From: Winogradskyella sp. PG-2
Lineage (GTDB): Bacteria > Bacteroidota > Bacteroidia > Flavobacteriales > Flavobacteriaceae
Length of the DNA: 64,000 nucleotides
NCBI RefSeq assembly: GCF_000828715.1
Contig: NZ_AP014583.1
Span: 418,501-482,500, forward strand
Direction of reading: 5' to 3'
Under the pieces are notes generated by a model, which was not told where the DNA came from, ran no database searches, and saw only the letters and a list, made by a program, of their open reading frames with translations. Position 1 is the stretch's first letter. Every line of letters begins with the position of its first letter. Positions 24,854-34,031 of the stretch are shown in pieces. A program made the translations under genes and the position numbers.

Positions 24854-25931
24854 TTAAGATAATTTCACTCTAGGATCTAGCCATGCATATATAATATCTA
24901 CAAAGATATTTATCGTAATGAAAATAATTGCTATGACTAAAACTGCTCCCATGATTACTGGTAGATCTAATGTATTAAGCGCATTAACGATTTCTTTTCC
25001 AAGTCCATTCCAACCAAAAATATATTCTACAAAAACAGCACCAGCTAACATAGAGGCAAACCAACCAGATATTGCAGTTATTACAGGGTTTAATGCATTT
25101 TTAACCGCATGATTTTTAATCACTTGAAACTCACTCAAACCCTTAGCTCTGGCTGTCCTTATATAATCTTGATTCATAACTTCTAGCAATGAATTACGCA
25201 TCAACTGAATAACAACTGCCAATGGACGAATACCCAAAACAATAGAAGGCAGAATCAAATTTTTCCATTTAATAGTCATTTTTTCTCCAAAATCATCAAG
25301 CTCATACAAACTACCTGTCATTTCTAGATTAGTGTATTTATGCAATACAAAACCAAATAACCATGCAAATAAAATGGCACTAAAAAATGAAGGCACACTC
25401 ATACCAAACGTACTTAGTATCTGAATTGTTTTATCAATCCAAGTATCTTTATATAGTGCAGAAATGATTCCGAATATAATTCCTAGAATAATTGCTATTA
25501 TAATTGCAGAAATTGCCAACACAAATGTGTTTGGAATAGTTTCTCCAATCACTTGACTTACTTTTTTTCCTTGTTTTGTAAACGATTCTCGTAGATATGG
25601 AGCCTTAATTACGGTTGTTGTATTTCCTATGGTAAATAGTTCTGACGCTGAATATTTATTTGAACTTAGATAAGTATAATCTTCCAATTTATTTGAATGA
25701 AAAGAAATTGGAGACAAATCATTTAAGTAATATAAAAACTGAGTTCCAAGGGGTTTATCAAAACCATATTTCTGTTTTACAGCTGCAACTTGGTCTGCTG
25801 TTTGATTTTGACCCAACATCATTTTAGCCGGATCACCTGGTAGAATTGTAAATAGAAAGAAAATGACAGTAATAACACCTATTAAGGTGATGAAAGCGTA
25901 GAGGAGTTTATTTAAGAGGTATCTTATCAGT
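24854..25931 (-). CDS. DppB/OppB-type ABC transporter permease, non-ATG start
   Basis: The first ATG (25822) gives 322 residues but misses the conserved first membrane helix. The same frame is open upstream to the previous gene's stop and encodes I-R-Y-L-L-N-K-L-L-Y-A-F-I-T-L-I-G-V, then L-P-G-D-P-A-K, the family N-terminus. The only start-like codon is CTG at 25929-25931, directly after the neighbour's TAA. Full length is then about 358 residues with six helices and the EAA loop (R-T-A-R-A-K-G-L-S). It is an oligopeptide or dipeptide importer permease; partner subunits are not in the window. Start by CTG or ATA, or by reinitiation, remains open. Confidence 0.82.
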
Positions 25932-27266
25932 TTATTCTTTATTTAATATTACTTTTATAATAGATGAATAATTAGTACCATTTGCGACATTAATTGAATC
26001 TATAACATCTCCTTCATATCGTTCTTTCAAAACATATACTTCTTTAATATTGTCCTTTGACAAAGAATCAATTTCTTGCTTTGATGCTATTTTATTATCA
26101 ACTAAATATAAAGTACCATCATCCTTTTTTACTGCTGGCTTTTTAGGTAATTCTTTCAATTCAATATCTTCAATATCATTCCAATGTGCTTTGTTTAAAA
26201 CGGTCCCTTTGCTCAAAATAACAATCCCAGGATTAGAACGTACAATTGTTTTGATTACTTTTTCATCGCATAAATAAAAATCAAAACTAAGATCGTAATC
26301 TGACTTTAGCTGTTGTATATCTTCAATACCAGATGATGTTAAACCTATAACTTTATAACCCTTCTTTATAGCTTCATCTGTAAAAGCCTTTAGTTTAGCT
26401 TTACCATCTGTTTCACCTTTAGCGATATTATACATGGCTATAAGTACAAGATTGTCTTCTTCTAAGAAATACGATGTTAAATCTTCATCATCAGATTCTA
26501 TAGAAAAATCTTGAATTGGTGGAACATAACCTTCATCTATAACTTTGGTCTCTACACCAACGTAATCTCCTTCTACACTAGGATAACTTCCATTAGTCAC
26601 AAAATCTTGCTCTTCACCATTCACATTAAAAGTCCATGTGTACTCTAATACTGGTTTTTGAGCATCCTCTGGAATCTCCATACCCTTTTGGATGTTTGCA
26701 CCAATCTTAAAAGCTCTAAAGTCTACAGATGGTAAATGCATTAATACGTGGTATCCAAACCAAAGTGAAACTACAAAACTTAATAAAGCAATTACTGTAG
26801 TTGGTAGCTTTGTGAAAATTGGTTTAATATGTTTTAAACCAAAGAATAATATTACGATTAGTACTAATAGAACAATATCCTTTTTAAAGCTTTCCCAAGG
26901 AGTCATTGTTCTGCCAATTAAGTCTTTAAAAGCGTCCCCAAAACATCCACAATCTTTTACTTTATCGAAATAAGCAGAATAAAATGTTAGGAATGTGAAG
27001 AATACAATCATAACCAGTAAACTCCAAATTGTAAATTTAGGTTTGTATCCTATTAGTAAAAATACACCTAGAACAACTTCGAAGACCACTACTATTACCG
27101 AAATACCAAGCGCATAAGGAATTAAAAATTCGAGATTTAATACATCTTCCCCAAAATATTCTTGAAGCTTATATGAAAACCCAAGTGGATCATTCAATTT
27201 TATAAAACCCGAAAAAATGAATAGAACTCCGACTAAAACTCTACTGATATGTACTAAGTATTTCAT
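25932..27266 (-). CDS. BT_3928-family DoxX/MauE-like membrane protein with thioredoxin-like domain
   Basis: A 444-residue protein. The N-terminal half has four or more membrane helices of the DoxX/MauE type (R-V-L-V-G-V-L-F-I-F-S-G-F-I-K-L, and a cysteine pair D-C-G-C-F-G-D near 107). The C-terminal half (about 190-390) is periplasmic or cytosolic with a redox-like fold that lacks a C-x-x-C motif. MauE-like proteins take part in electron transfer or disulfide formation. The gene order tpiA / permease / BT_3928 / DUF1599 / folP / cdaA is, to my knowledge, common in Flavobacteriia. Confidence 0.82.
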   Translation of the reverse strand: MKYLVHISRVLVGVLFIFSGFIKLNDPLGFSYKLQEYFGEDVLNLEFLIPYALGISVIVVVFEVVLGVFLLIGYKPKFTIWSLLVMIVFFTFLTFYSAYFDKVKDCGCFGDAFKDLIGRTMTPWESFKKDIVLLVLIVILFFGLKHIKPIFTKLPTTVIALLSFVVSLWFGYHVLMHLPSVDFRAFKIGANIQKGMEIPEDAQKPVLEYTWTFNVNGEEQDFVTNGSYPSVEGDYVGVETKVIDEGYVPPIQDFSIESDDEDLTSYFLEEDNLVLIAMYNIAKGETDGKAKLKAFTDEAIKKGYKVIGLTSSGIEDIQQLKSDYDLSFDFYLCDEKVIKTIVRSNPGIVILSKGTVLNKAHWNDIEDIELKELPKKPAVKKDDGTLYLVDNKIASKQEIDSLSKDNIKEVYVLKERYEGDVIDSINVANGTNYSSIIKVILNKE

Positions 27267-27321
27267 AAACTTTATGGTTTCCTAAATCTAATGGTATCTC
27301 GTTTTTGTGGTTTAGAATTTA

Positions 27322-27861
27322 CTAGCTTTCACCCAAATGAATCATTGCAAAAACGGCATAATTTATCATGTCTTGATAATTGGCATCAATACCTTCACTT
27401 ACAATAGTCTTACCAGCATTATCTTCAATCTGCTTAACACGCAAAAGCTTTTGTAAAATCAAATCCGTTAATGAACTAACACGCATATCTCTCCAGGCTT
27501 CACCATAATCATGATTCTTATCTAACATCAATTGCTTAGTCAATGCTGTTTTTTCATCATAGAGTTCTGTAGCTTCTTCTGTATTTAAATCGGGTTGCTC
27601 AACAACACCTTTTTCTAACTGTATCAATGCCATTAAACAATAGTTAATAATGCCAATAAACTCGCTAACTTCTCCTTCATCCACTTTTCTGACAGCATTT
27701 TGTTGTAAGCTTCTTATGCGTTGTGCTTTAATAAAAATTTGGTCGGTTAGAGATGGTAATCTTAAAATTCGCCATGCGCTACCATAATCACTCATTTTAT
27801 TCGCAAAAAGGGCTCTACATTTAGAAATAACCGCATCATATTGTTTTGAAGTATCTTGCAT
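27322..27861 (-). CDS. DUF1599-domain protein
   Basis: A 179-residue helical protein made of two similar halves, each with a D-Y-G-x-A-W-R motif (26-32 and about 117-123) followed by S-L-T-D-x-I and a lysine/arginine helix. This is the duplicated DUF1599 unit. The helical N-x-x-D-Y pattern resembles nucleotide pyrophosphohydrolase folds, but no function is established that I know of. It is divergent from the small gene and folP to its right. Confidence 0.85.
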   Translation of the reverse strand: MQDTSKQYDAVISKCRALFANKMSDYGSAWRILRLPSLTDQIFIKAQRIRSLQQNAVRKVDEGEVSEFIGIINYCLMALIQLEKGVVEQPDLNTEEATELYDEKTALTKQLMLDKNHDYGEAWRDMRVSSLTDLILQKLLRVKQIEDNAGKTIVSEGIDANYQDMINYAVFAMIHLGES

Positions 27862-27918
27862 CTAATCCAATTATAATTTCCGTAAATTTCGCTTAAATAG
27901 TTTAGAGTTCAAAGTCAG

Positions 27919-28225
27919 GTGTTCAAAAAAAATACAATTAGATCAAAATCACTTTTATGATTTAATTATTGAATTACTCACAAGAAAAAAAAGTTCTTTT
28001 AATATTGAACCAAAAAATGGAATTCTGTTAACTCTTGAAGAATGGATTAAAGAGGAGGGAGATTTTGCTAAAGAAAAATTTATAAAATTAAAGGACGAAA
28101 TAAAAAAAGAAAAAATTGAATATAGATTATTAGGAGGAAATAGATATGTTGCTGAATATTTCAAGGGAATTTTAATAATAATTGATGATTTATGTTGGGC
28201 AAAATCGTATGTAATCTCTATTTAA
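27919..28225 (+). pseudogene. Small uncharacterised gene with probable homopolymer frameshift
   Basis: The plus strand is open from 27866 to TAA 28223-28225 and encodes protein-like sequence (for example L-L-T-L-E-E-W-I-K-E-E-G-D-F-A-K; Y-R-L-L-G-G-N-R-Y-V-A-E-Y) but has no ATG. If the run of eight A at 27925-27932 had seven, GTG at 27919 would start it as M-F-K-K-I-Q-L-D-Q-N, giving about 101 residues. I recognise no family. It may be a real gene with a sequencing or natural indel, or a decayed remnant. It fills most of the 379-base gap between DUF1599 and folP. Confidence 0.4.
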
Positions 28226-28240
28226 AATATTTTTGAATAT

Positions 28241-29068
28241 ATGACCATAAACTGTAAAGGCAAATTAATAGATTTATCATCCCCAAAAGTCATGGGTATT
28301 CTTAATGTTACTCCAGATTCTTTCTTTGATGGTGGGAAATATAAAGATGAAACTTCGATTCTTAATCAAGTAGAAAACATGATAACAGATGGAGCTACAT
28401 TTATTGATATTGGTGGTTACAGCTCTCGTCCTGGTGCTGAGAATGTTAGTGAGGAAGAAGAATTAAATCGCGTTTTACCTGTTATAGAATTAGTTTTGAA
28501 ACATTTTCCCGAAACCCTAATTTCTATTGATACCTTTAGAAGTAAAGTTGCTAAAAAAAGTATTGAGGCTGGAGCAGCTTTAATTAATGATATCTCAGGA
28601 GGAAAGTTAGACGACAATATGCTTTCTACTATTGGTAATTTAAGCGTGCCTTACATTATAATGCATATGAGAGGTAATCCTAAAACCATGCAGCAGCAAA
28701 CGGATTATAACGATTTAATTAAAGAAGTTATATCCTATTTTGCAGAACGTATTTCTGCTGCTAATGCTGAAAAAATTAATGATATTATTATTGATCCTGG
28801 CTTCGGATTTGCCAAAACATTAGAACAGAATTATGAATTATTGAACCGTTTAGAGTTACTAAACATATTAGACAAGCCAATGTTGGCAGGTGTATCTCGA
28901 AAATCTATGATATACAAAACTTTGAATACCACTTCCGAAAATGCTTTAAACGGAACCACAGCTTTACATATGGTAGCTTTACAAAAGGATGCGAAAATTT
29001 TACGCGTTCACGATGTAAAAGAAGCCATTGAATGTGTTACGCTTTTTAATCAACTTACTTCTCAATAG
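28241..29068 (+). CDS. folP: Dihydropteroate synthase
   Basis: A 275-residue TIM barrel with both family signatures: V-M-G-I-L-N-V-T-P-D-S-F-F-D-G-G (17-32) binds the phosphate, and D-I-G-G-Y-S-S-R-P-G-A (57-67) corresponds to the sulfonamide-sensitive loop. I-I-D-P-G-F-G-F-A-K and the C-terminal R-V-H-D-V are also present. It joins 4-aminobenzoate to the pterin in folate synthesis. It is followed after 3 bases by a lipoprotein gene and then cdaA. Confidence 0.95.
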   Translation: MTINCKGKLIDLSSPKVMGILNVTPDSFFDGGKYKDETSILNQVENMITDGATFIDIGGYSSRPGAENVSEEEELNRVLPVIELVLKHFPETLISIDTFRSKVAKKSIEAGAALINDISGGKLDDNMLSTIGNLSVPYIIMHMRGNPKTMQQQTDYNDLIKEVISYFAERISAANAEKINDIIIDPGFGFAKTLEQNYELLNRLELLNILDKPMLAGVSRKSMIYKTLNTTSENALNGTTALHMVALQKDAKILRVHDVKEAIECVTLFNQLTSQ

Positions 29069-29071
29069 ACT

Positions 29072-29791
29072 ATGCGCAATATTTGTTTACTTGTACTTTT
29101 ATTATGTCTGAGTTGTAATAATGAGCGAATATTACAATTACCAGAAATTGAAAATGCAGAAATTATAGAAGTTTTAGATGTATCTCCTGCTTATATATTT
29201 TATGACGAAACGCAACCAGATTCCACTTTATTAAATCGAAAAAACTTAATTAGCACCACCAATTGGTTAGTTAATGTAGATAGGCGATTGACTTTAAAAC
29301 AAGCCATTCCTCATATTAAATTCTTACAAGAAAAAAAGCGAAATGCTGAAATGCATAAAAATGAAAATGCTAAGGATTATTTTACTTGCAATGAAACAAG
29401 TATTGGTAATTTAGGGTTTGTAGATTTTACAGATATACATTTTATAACTGATGAGACTCCTATTTCTTTTTATAGTCAGATTTCTCAAATATACGATGAC
29501 AGAATTTTCATATACCCTAAGATTAAAAATGAGGAATCGCTTCATGGCCAATCGTTAATGGTTGAAATTTCAGCAGGAAGTGGGATTGACCTCAATCTTA
29601 AATGGCTTTTCTCATTTCAGTTTGCTCAATATCTTAAATCCTATTACAAAGAAAGTTCAAAAGAATTCTTAGAGGTTTCATTGAGTTTTGATAAAAATTT
29701 AAGCTTCCAAGATTATATATCAATCAAATCAGAATTAACTCAACTTATGAATGATAAAATCATTATACATACAAACGAATTCATTTATTAA
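29072..29791 (+). CDS. Uncharacterised lipoprotein between folP and cdaA
   Basis: A 239-residue protein with lipobox L-C-L-S-C (Cys 15). The mature part is mixed alpha/beta, ending in a domain with an ExbD/biopolymer-like look (Q-D-Y-I-S-I-K-S-E-L-T-Q-L-M), but I cannot assign a family. It starts 3 bases after folP and ends 34 bases before cdaA, so all three may be one transcript. Cell-envelope location is predicted from the lipid anchor. Confidence 0.7.
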   Translation: MRNICLLVLLLCLSCNNERILQLPEIENAEIIEVLDVSPAYIFYDETQPDSTLLNRKNLISTTNWLVNVDRRLTLKQAIPHIKFLQEKKRNAEMHKNENAKDYFTCNETSIGNLGFVDFTDIHFITDETPISFYSQISQIYDDRIFIYPKIKNEESLHGQSLMVEISAGSGIDLNLKWLFSFQFAQYLKSYYKESSKEFLEVSLSFDKNLSFQDYISIKSELTQLMNDKIIIHTNEFIY

Positions 29792-29825
29792 CATAAATTC
29801 TTAAATTAGCAAAAAGACTAACCAT

Positions 29826-30608
29826 TTGGAAAACTTACAACTTTGGGATTTTAGATTTATAGACTTCGTTGACGTCTTCCTAGTTGCTATTCTACTCTAC
29901 TACATTTATAAACTCGTAAAAGGTACTGTAGCGATTAATATATTTATAGGTATTCTTGTGATTTATATTGCATGGCAAATCACTGACTATCTTAACATGA
30001 GAATGCTATATGGTATTTTTAATGGCTTTATGAAAGTTGGTATTATCGCTCTAATTGTAGTCTTTCAGCCAGAAATCAGAAAGTTTTTATTGATGGTTGG
30101 TTCTACTAACATTGGTGGTAAGAAAAGTTTCTTTAAAAATTTTAAGTTCTTAAAAAACGATGACCAAACCTCTACTGATGTTGATGCGATCATCAATGCC
30201 TGTAATAAAATGGGAACTACTAATACAGGAGCTCTAATTGTTATTGAGCGAAATAATAACTTAGATTTTCTAACAAATACTGGAGATGAAATGAATATTC
30301 TCGTCTCTCAACCGATTATAGAAAGTATCTTTTTTAAAAATAGCCCTTTACATGATGGAGCTATTATTATTGATAATAATGTAGTAAAAGCAACACGTGT
30401 AATACTGCCTGTAAATAATGAGAAAAATATTCCTGAACGATTTGGGTTAAGACATAGAGCTGCGGTTGGTATTACCGAAAAGACAGATGCTCTAGCAATT
30501 GCAGTAAGTGAAGAAACTGGTCAGATTTCTTATTTTAAATCTGGTGAGTTTGTAATGTTTAAAGATACTGATGATCTTACCCAGAAAATTAAAAAAGACT
30601 TAGGGTAA
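29826..30608 (+). CDS. cdaA: Diadenylate cyclase CdaA (cyclic di-AMP synthase)
   Basis: A 260-residue protein from a TTG start. Three N-terminal membrane helices (about 12-75), then the DAC domain with catalytic motifs P-L-H-D-G-A-I-I (about 177-184) and R-H-R-A-A-V-G (about 209-215). It makes c-di-AMP from two ATP, a second messenger for potassium, osmotic and wall homeostasis. Its stop overlaps the next gene's start (TAATG), so translation is coupled to the DUF3667 protein. Confidence 0.93.
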   Translation: MENLQLWDFRFIDFVDVFLVAILLYYIYKLVKGTVAINIFIGILVIYIAWQITDYLNMRMLYGIFNGFMKVGIIALIVVFQPEIRKFLLMVGSTNIGGKKSFFKNFKFLKNDDQTSTDVDAIINACNKMGTTNTGALIVIERNNNLDFLTNTGDEMNILVSQPIIESIFFKNSPLHDGAIIIDNNVVKATRVILPVNNEKNIPERFGLRHRAAVGITEKTDALAIAVSEETGQISYFKSGEFVMFKDTDDLTQKIKKDLG

Positions 30609-31406
30609 TGAATTGCAAAAATTGTCATAAAACACTCAGTGACACACAAAAATTTTGTGATGATTGCGGAGCTAAAGTGATTCAAAATCGATTGACACCT
30701 AAGATTCTTGCTGCTCAAGTTAATGAAGAATTTATATCAATAGATAATAAACTTCTTCGAACATTTATTGCACTTTTTAAGAAACCTGAAGCAGTAATTA
30801 ACGGATATATTAATGGCACTCGTAAAAAGTATATAGATGTGCTTCAGTTTTTTTGCTATTGCATTGACTATAGCTGGTATTCAATTCTTTCTAATAAAAA
30901 CTTTTTACGTAGAACAACTCGAAAATCCTTTTCAATTAACAGATCCAAATATAGATAATAGTGAGTTCGCTAAAAATTATGAAAAGGCAATTAACGATAT
31001 GATGACAGGTGGTAATAATTTTCAAAGCATTATTTATATACTTATGGTGCCTTTTTCAGCTATTGGCACTTGGATAGCTTATTATTATACGGGATTAAAG
31101 CGCTTTAATTTCACCGAACATATAATTATAAACCTTTATTATACTGCACAAACCATAATAATTTTATCTCTTTTCACTGTTTTATGTGCTATGTTAGGTG
31201 CACCATTAACTATTGCTGCTACCTTAGTTACTATCCTAGGATTTATATATCAATGTTATGCCTTTAAAAAGGTAACTGAAGAAACCTATATAGAAACTTT
31301 TGCGAAAATTATATTATCATATATCATTGTAGGCTTACAAGTTTTAATTTTATTAATTCTATTTGCTATAGTAATACTTCTACTAAAAGCCACTAATATC
31401 ATCTAA
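30608..31406 (+). pseudogene. DUF3667-type zinc-ribbon membrane protein, frameshifted
   Basis: The N-terminal part (30608 onward) has a zinc ribbon C-K-N-C and C-D-D-C, and R-L-T-P-K-I-L-A. The reading shifts by one base within a run of seven T at 30848-30854. With six T the protein would read K-Y-I-D-V-L-Q-F-F-A-I-A-L-T-I-A-G, aligning residue by residue with the intact paralogue next door (R-Y-V-N-P-I-S-Y-I-A-L-S-L-T-V-G-G). The remainder has about five membrane helices and ends at 31406. It is either a real frameshift (possibly slippage) or a homopolymer error. Full length would be about 265 residues. Confidence 0.8.
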
Positions 31407-31408
31407 TA

Positions 31409-32242
31409 GTGAATTGCAAAAACTGTCATACAGAATTACAAGAGCACGATGATTACTGCAGAAATTGCGGTGGAAAAATCATTAGAAATCGTCTAACATT
31501 CAAAAACCTCTTTGAGCATATCAGTGAAACGTTTTTTAACTATGACAATAAGCTCTTAAGAACAGTTATTGATCTTTTCAGAAAACCAGAAGTGGTGATG
31601 GGAGGTTATATAGATGGTATGCGAAAACGCTACGTCAACCCAATTAGTTATATAGCATTATCGCTTACAGTTGGCGGTGTTTACATGCTTATTTTAAGCA
31701 AATATTTTCCTGATGCAATGACAGAAATGTCGTCCGTTGGTGTTGCTGAAGGACAGGAAGAGATAATGGCTAGATATGGATCATTTATCCAAAAGTATTA
31801 TTCTTTTATGATGATCTCATTTATCCCACTTTATGCTTTAATTTCTCGTTTAGTTTTTATAAACAGAAAGGAATATAACTTTACTGAGCATTTAGTAATG
31901 TCTATGTACATCATGGCACAATTCTCTTTAGTAAGTTCCTTTTTAAATATAATCTTGTTAGTATTTCAGCTTCCAGCTGGTATTCTAGGATCAGCCAGCA
32001 TCTTTTTACAAATAGCCTATTTCGCCTATTGTTATAAGAGGATGTACAAATTATCATTTTCTGGAATCATCTTACGATCACTTTTCTTTTTTGGAATATT
32101 GATAGTTATTATGATTGGCATAGGAATTCTAGGTGTGATTATAGGTATTATATATAAAGATTCAGAAGTTATGCAAAGTTTAATTGAATCTCAGAAAGCA
32201 GCAATTGAAGCGCAAAAAGCGCTAAAAGATTCAATTAATTAA
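31409..32242 (+). CDS. DUF3667-type zinc-ribbon membrane protein (intact paralogue)
   Basis: A 277-residue protein from GTG. Zinc ribbon with C-K-N-C-H (3-7) and C-R-N-C-G (about 17-21), the basic segment I-I-R-N-R-L-T-F, then five predicted membrane helices (about 84-245) and a short charged cytoplasmic tail. It is the tandem paralogue of the frameshifted gene before it. The family is uncharacterised. Position behind cdaA suggests, without proof, an envelope or c-di-AMP-linked role. It overlaps the convergent ABC transporter gene by 4 bases. Confidence 0.82.
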   Translation: MNCKNCHTELQEHDDYCRNCGGKIIRNRLTFKNLFEHISETFFNYDNKLLRTVIDLFRKPEVVMGGYIDGMRKRYVNPISYIALSLTVGGVYMLILSKYFPDAMTEMSSVGVAEGQEEIMARYGSFIQKYYSFMMISFIPLYALISRLVFINRKEYNFTEHLVMSMYIMAQFSLVSSFLNIILLVFQLPAGILGSASIFLQIAYFAYCYKRMYKLSFSGIILRSLFFFGILIVIMIGIGILGVIIGIIYKDSEVMQSLIESQKAAIEAQKALKDSIN

Positions 32243-34008
32243 ACAGCTTCAGCCTTTAAAAACTGAACCTCATAAAGGTTTTTATAGTAACCATTCTCTT
32301 TTTCTAAAAGTGATTTGTGCGTACCCATTTCAACAATGTGTCCTGCATCCATAACAATGATTTTATCAGCTTGCTGAATGGTAGCCAATCTATGAGCAAT
32401 TACAATTGAGGTTCTTCCTTTAGTTATAGTGTCTGTAGCATCTTGTATTAATTGTTCAGAATAGGAATCTACTGAAGATGTTGCTTCATCTAATATTAAA
32501 ATACTTGGATTTGTTACATATGCTCTTAAGAAAGAAATTAATTGACGTTGACCAGAAGATAACATAACACCACGTTCTTTAACATTATAGTGATAGCCAC
32601 CAGGAAGACTTGAAATAAAATCATGAATACCAATAGCTTTAGCTGCTGTTACCACATCTTCTTCAGTAATATAATCATTATTAAGTGTAATATTATTTAG
32701 AATCGTATCAGCAAAGAGAAATACGTCTTGTAAAACAACTGCGATTTGATTTCGCAACGAACTCAAGGTCATATCTTTTATATCAGTATCGTCTACTTTA
32801 ATCGCTCCAGAATTGATTTCATAAAAACGATTTAATAGATTGATAATTGTAGATTTCCCTGCTCCTGTAGCACCTACAATAGCAACGGTTTCTCCAGCTT
32901 TCACATTAAACGAAATACCTTTTAAAACCTCTTCATCTTCTAAATAAGAAAATCTTACATTTTCAAATTCAATTTCACCTTTAAAATGATTAGCTTCAAT
33001 AGTTCCTGCATCATCGATATTAGAATCTGTATCTAATACTTTAAACACACGGTCTGCAGCGACCATTCCCATTTGTAACGTATTAAACTTATTCGCTATT
33101 TGATATAAAGGTCTAAATAGCATTGGGATAAACATTGTAAATGAAATTAAGTCTCCCAATGTGGTTCCTGGATTTTCAGAAACAGCATCGTAACCTCCAA
33201 CCAAAATAACCATAGCTAATGTAAGAGAGGATACAAACTCTGCAATAGGAAAGAAAATAGAGTTATACCAAACTGTTTTTAACCAACCTTTTTTATGGCG
33301 TTCATTAATGGCTTTAAAGTTTTTATATTCTGTTTCTTCACGAGTAAACAGTTGTAAGATCTTCATGCCTGTGACCCGCTCTTGTACAAAAGAGTTTAAA
33401 TTAGAAACCTCTGTACGCACATCCTCAAAAGCACGTTTCATATACCTTTGAAAAATCTTAGTTGCAATTATTATAATTGGCATTGTAGCAAAAACAATTA
33501 AACTTAGTTTAAAGTTTATAAACGCCATGAATACAGCCACAACGACCATTTTTAGAATATCGCTAAATATCATAAAAAGACCTTGTCCAAAAATATCAGC
33601 AATACGTTCCATATCAGTTACTGCTCGTGTGATTAAAACACCAACAGATGATTTATCAAAATAGGTCATTTTAAATTTGAGCATATGACGAAATAGCTTC
33701 ACACGTATATCTCTAACCACAGACTGTCCAAGCCAACTAGCGTAATAGATAAAAAGAAGTTGAGAAATAACCTCAAAAATCAATAAACCTAGCATAATGG
33801 CCATGTAAAAAACAAAACCATCATATTGTTTATTAGCTATCTTAACATCAATGGCTTCTTTTAAAACATAAGGTCTAAAAGCACCAAATAAAGCGAGTCC
33901 TATAACGCAGAATAAAGAAATCACAAAAACCATACGATAAGGTTTTATGTATTGAAGTAAACGCTTAAAAAGCGACATATCAAATATTTTCTTTTTCTCT
34001 TCTGCCAT
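32239..34008 (-). CDS. MsbA-like ABC exporter (fused permease and ATPase)
   Basis: A 589-residue half-transporter: six membrane helices (about 20-320), then an ATPase with Walker A V-G-A-T-G-A-G-K-S-T (about 377-386), Q-loop L-Q-D-V-F-L-F, signature L-S-S-G-Q-R-Q (about 479-485), Walker B I-L-I-L-D-E-A-T-S-S-V-D and H-loop I-A-H-R-L-A-T. It works as a homo- or heterodimer. The substrate is not clear; lipid or drug export is typical. It is followed downstream by the convergent DUF3667 gene. Confidence 0.92.
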   Translation of the reverse strand: MAEEKKKIFDMSLFKRLLQYIKPYRMVFVISLFCVIGLALFGAFRPYVLKEAIDVKIANKQYDGFVFYMAIMLGLLIFEVISQLLFIYYASWLGQSVVRDIRVKLFRHMLKFKMTYFDKSSVGVLITRAVTDMERIADIFGQGLFMIFSDILKMVVVAVFMAFINFKLSLIVFATMPIIIIATKIFQRYMKRAFEDVRTEVSNLNSFVQERVTGMKILQLFTREETEYKNFKAINERHKKGWLKTVWYNSIFFPIAEFVSSLTLAMVILVGGYDAVSENPGTTLGDLISFTMFIPMLFRPLYQIANKFNTLQMGMVAADRVFKVLDTDSNIDDAGTIEANHFKGEIEFENVRFSYLEDEEVLKGISFNVKAGETVAIVGATGAGKSTIINLLNRFYEINSGAIKVDDTDIKDMTLSSLRNQIAVVLQDVFLFADTILNNITLNNDYITEEDVVTAAKAIGIHDFISSLPGGYHYNVKERGVMLSSGQRQLISFLRAYVTNPSILILDEATSSVDSYSEQLIQDATDTITKGRTSIVIAHRLATIQQADKIIVMDAGHIVEMGTHKSLLEKENGYYKNLYEVQFLKAEAV

Positions 34009-34031
34009 TATGTATTAAACCTAATTCAGTA

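Noticed and set aside
27955..28164. 69-residue minus-strand frame
   Set aside because: It is the antisense of the more protein-like plus-strand frame that ends at 28225.
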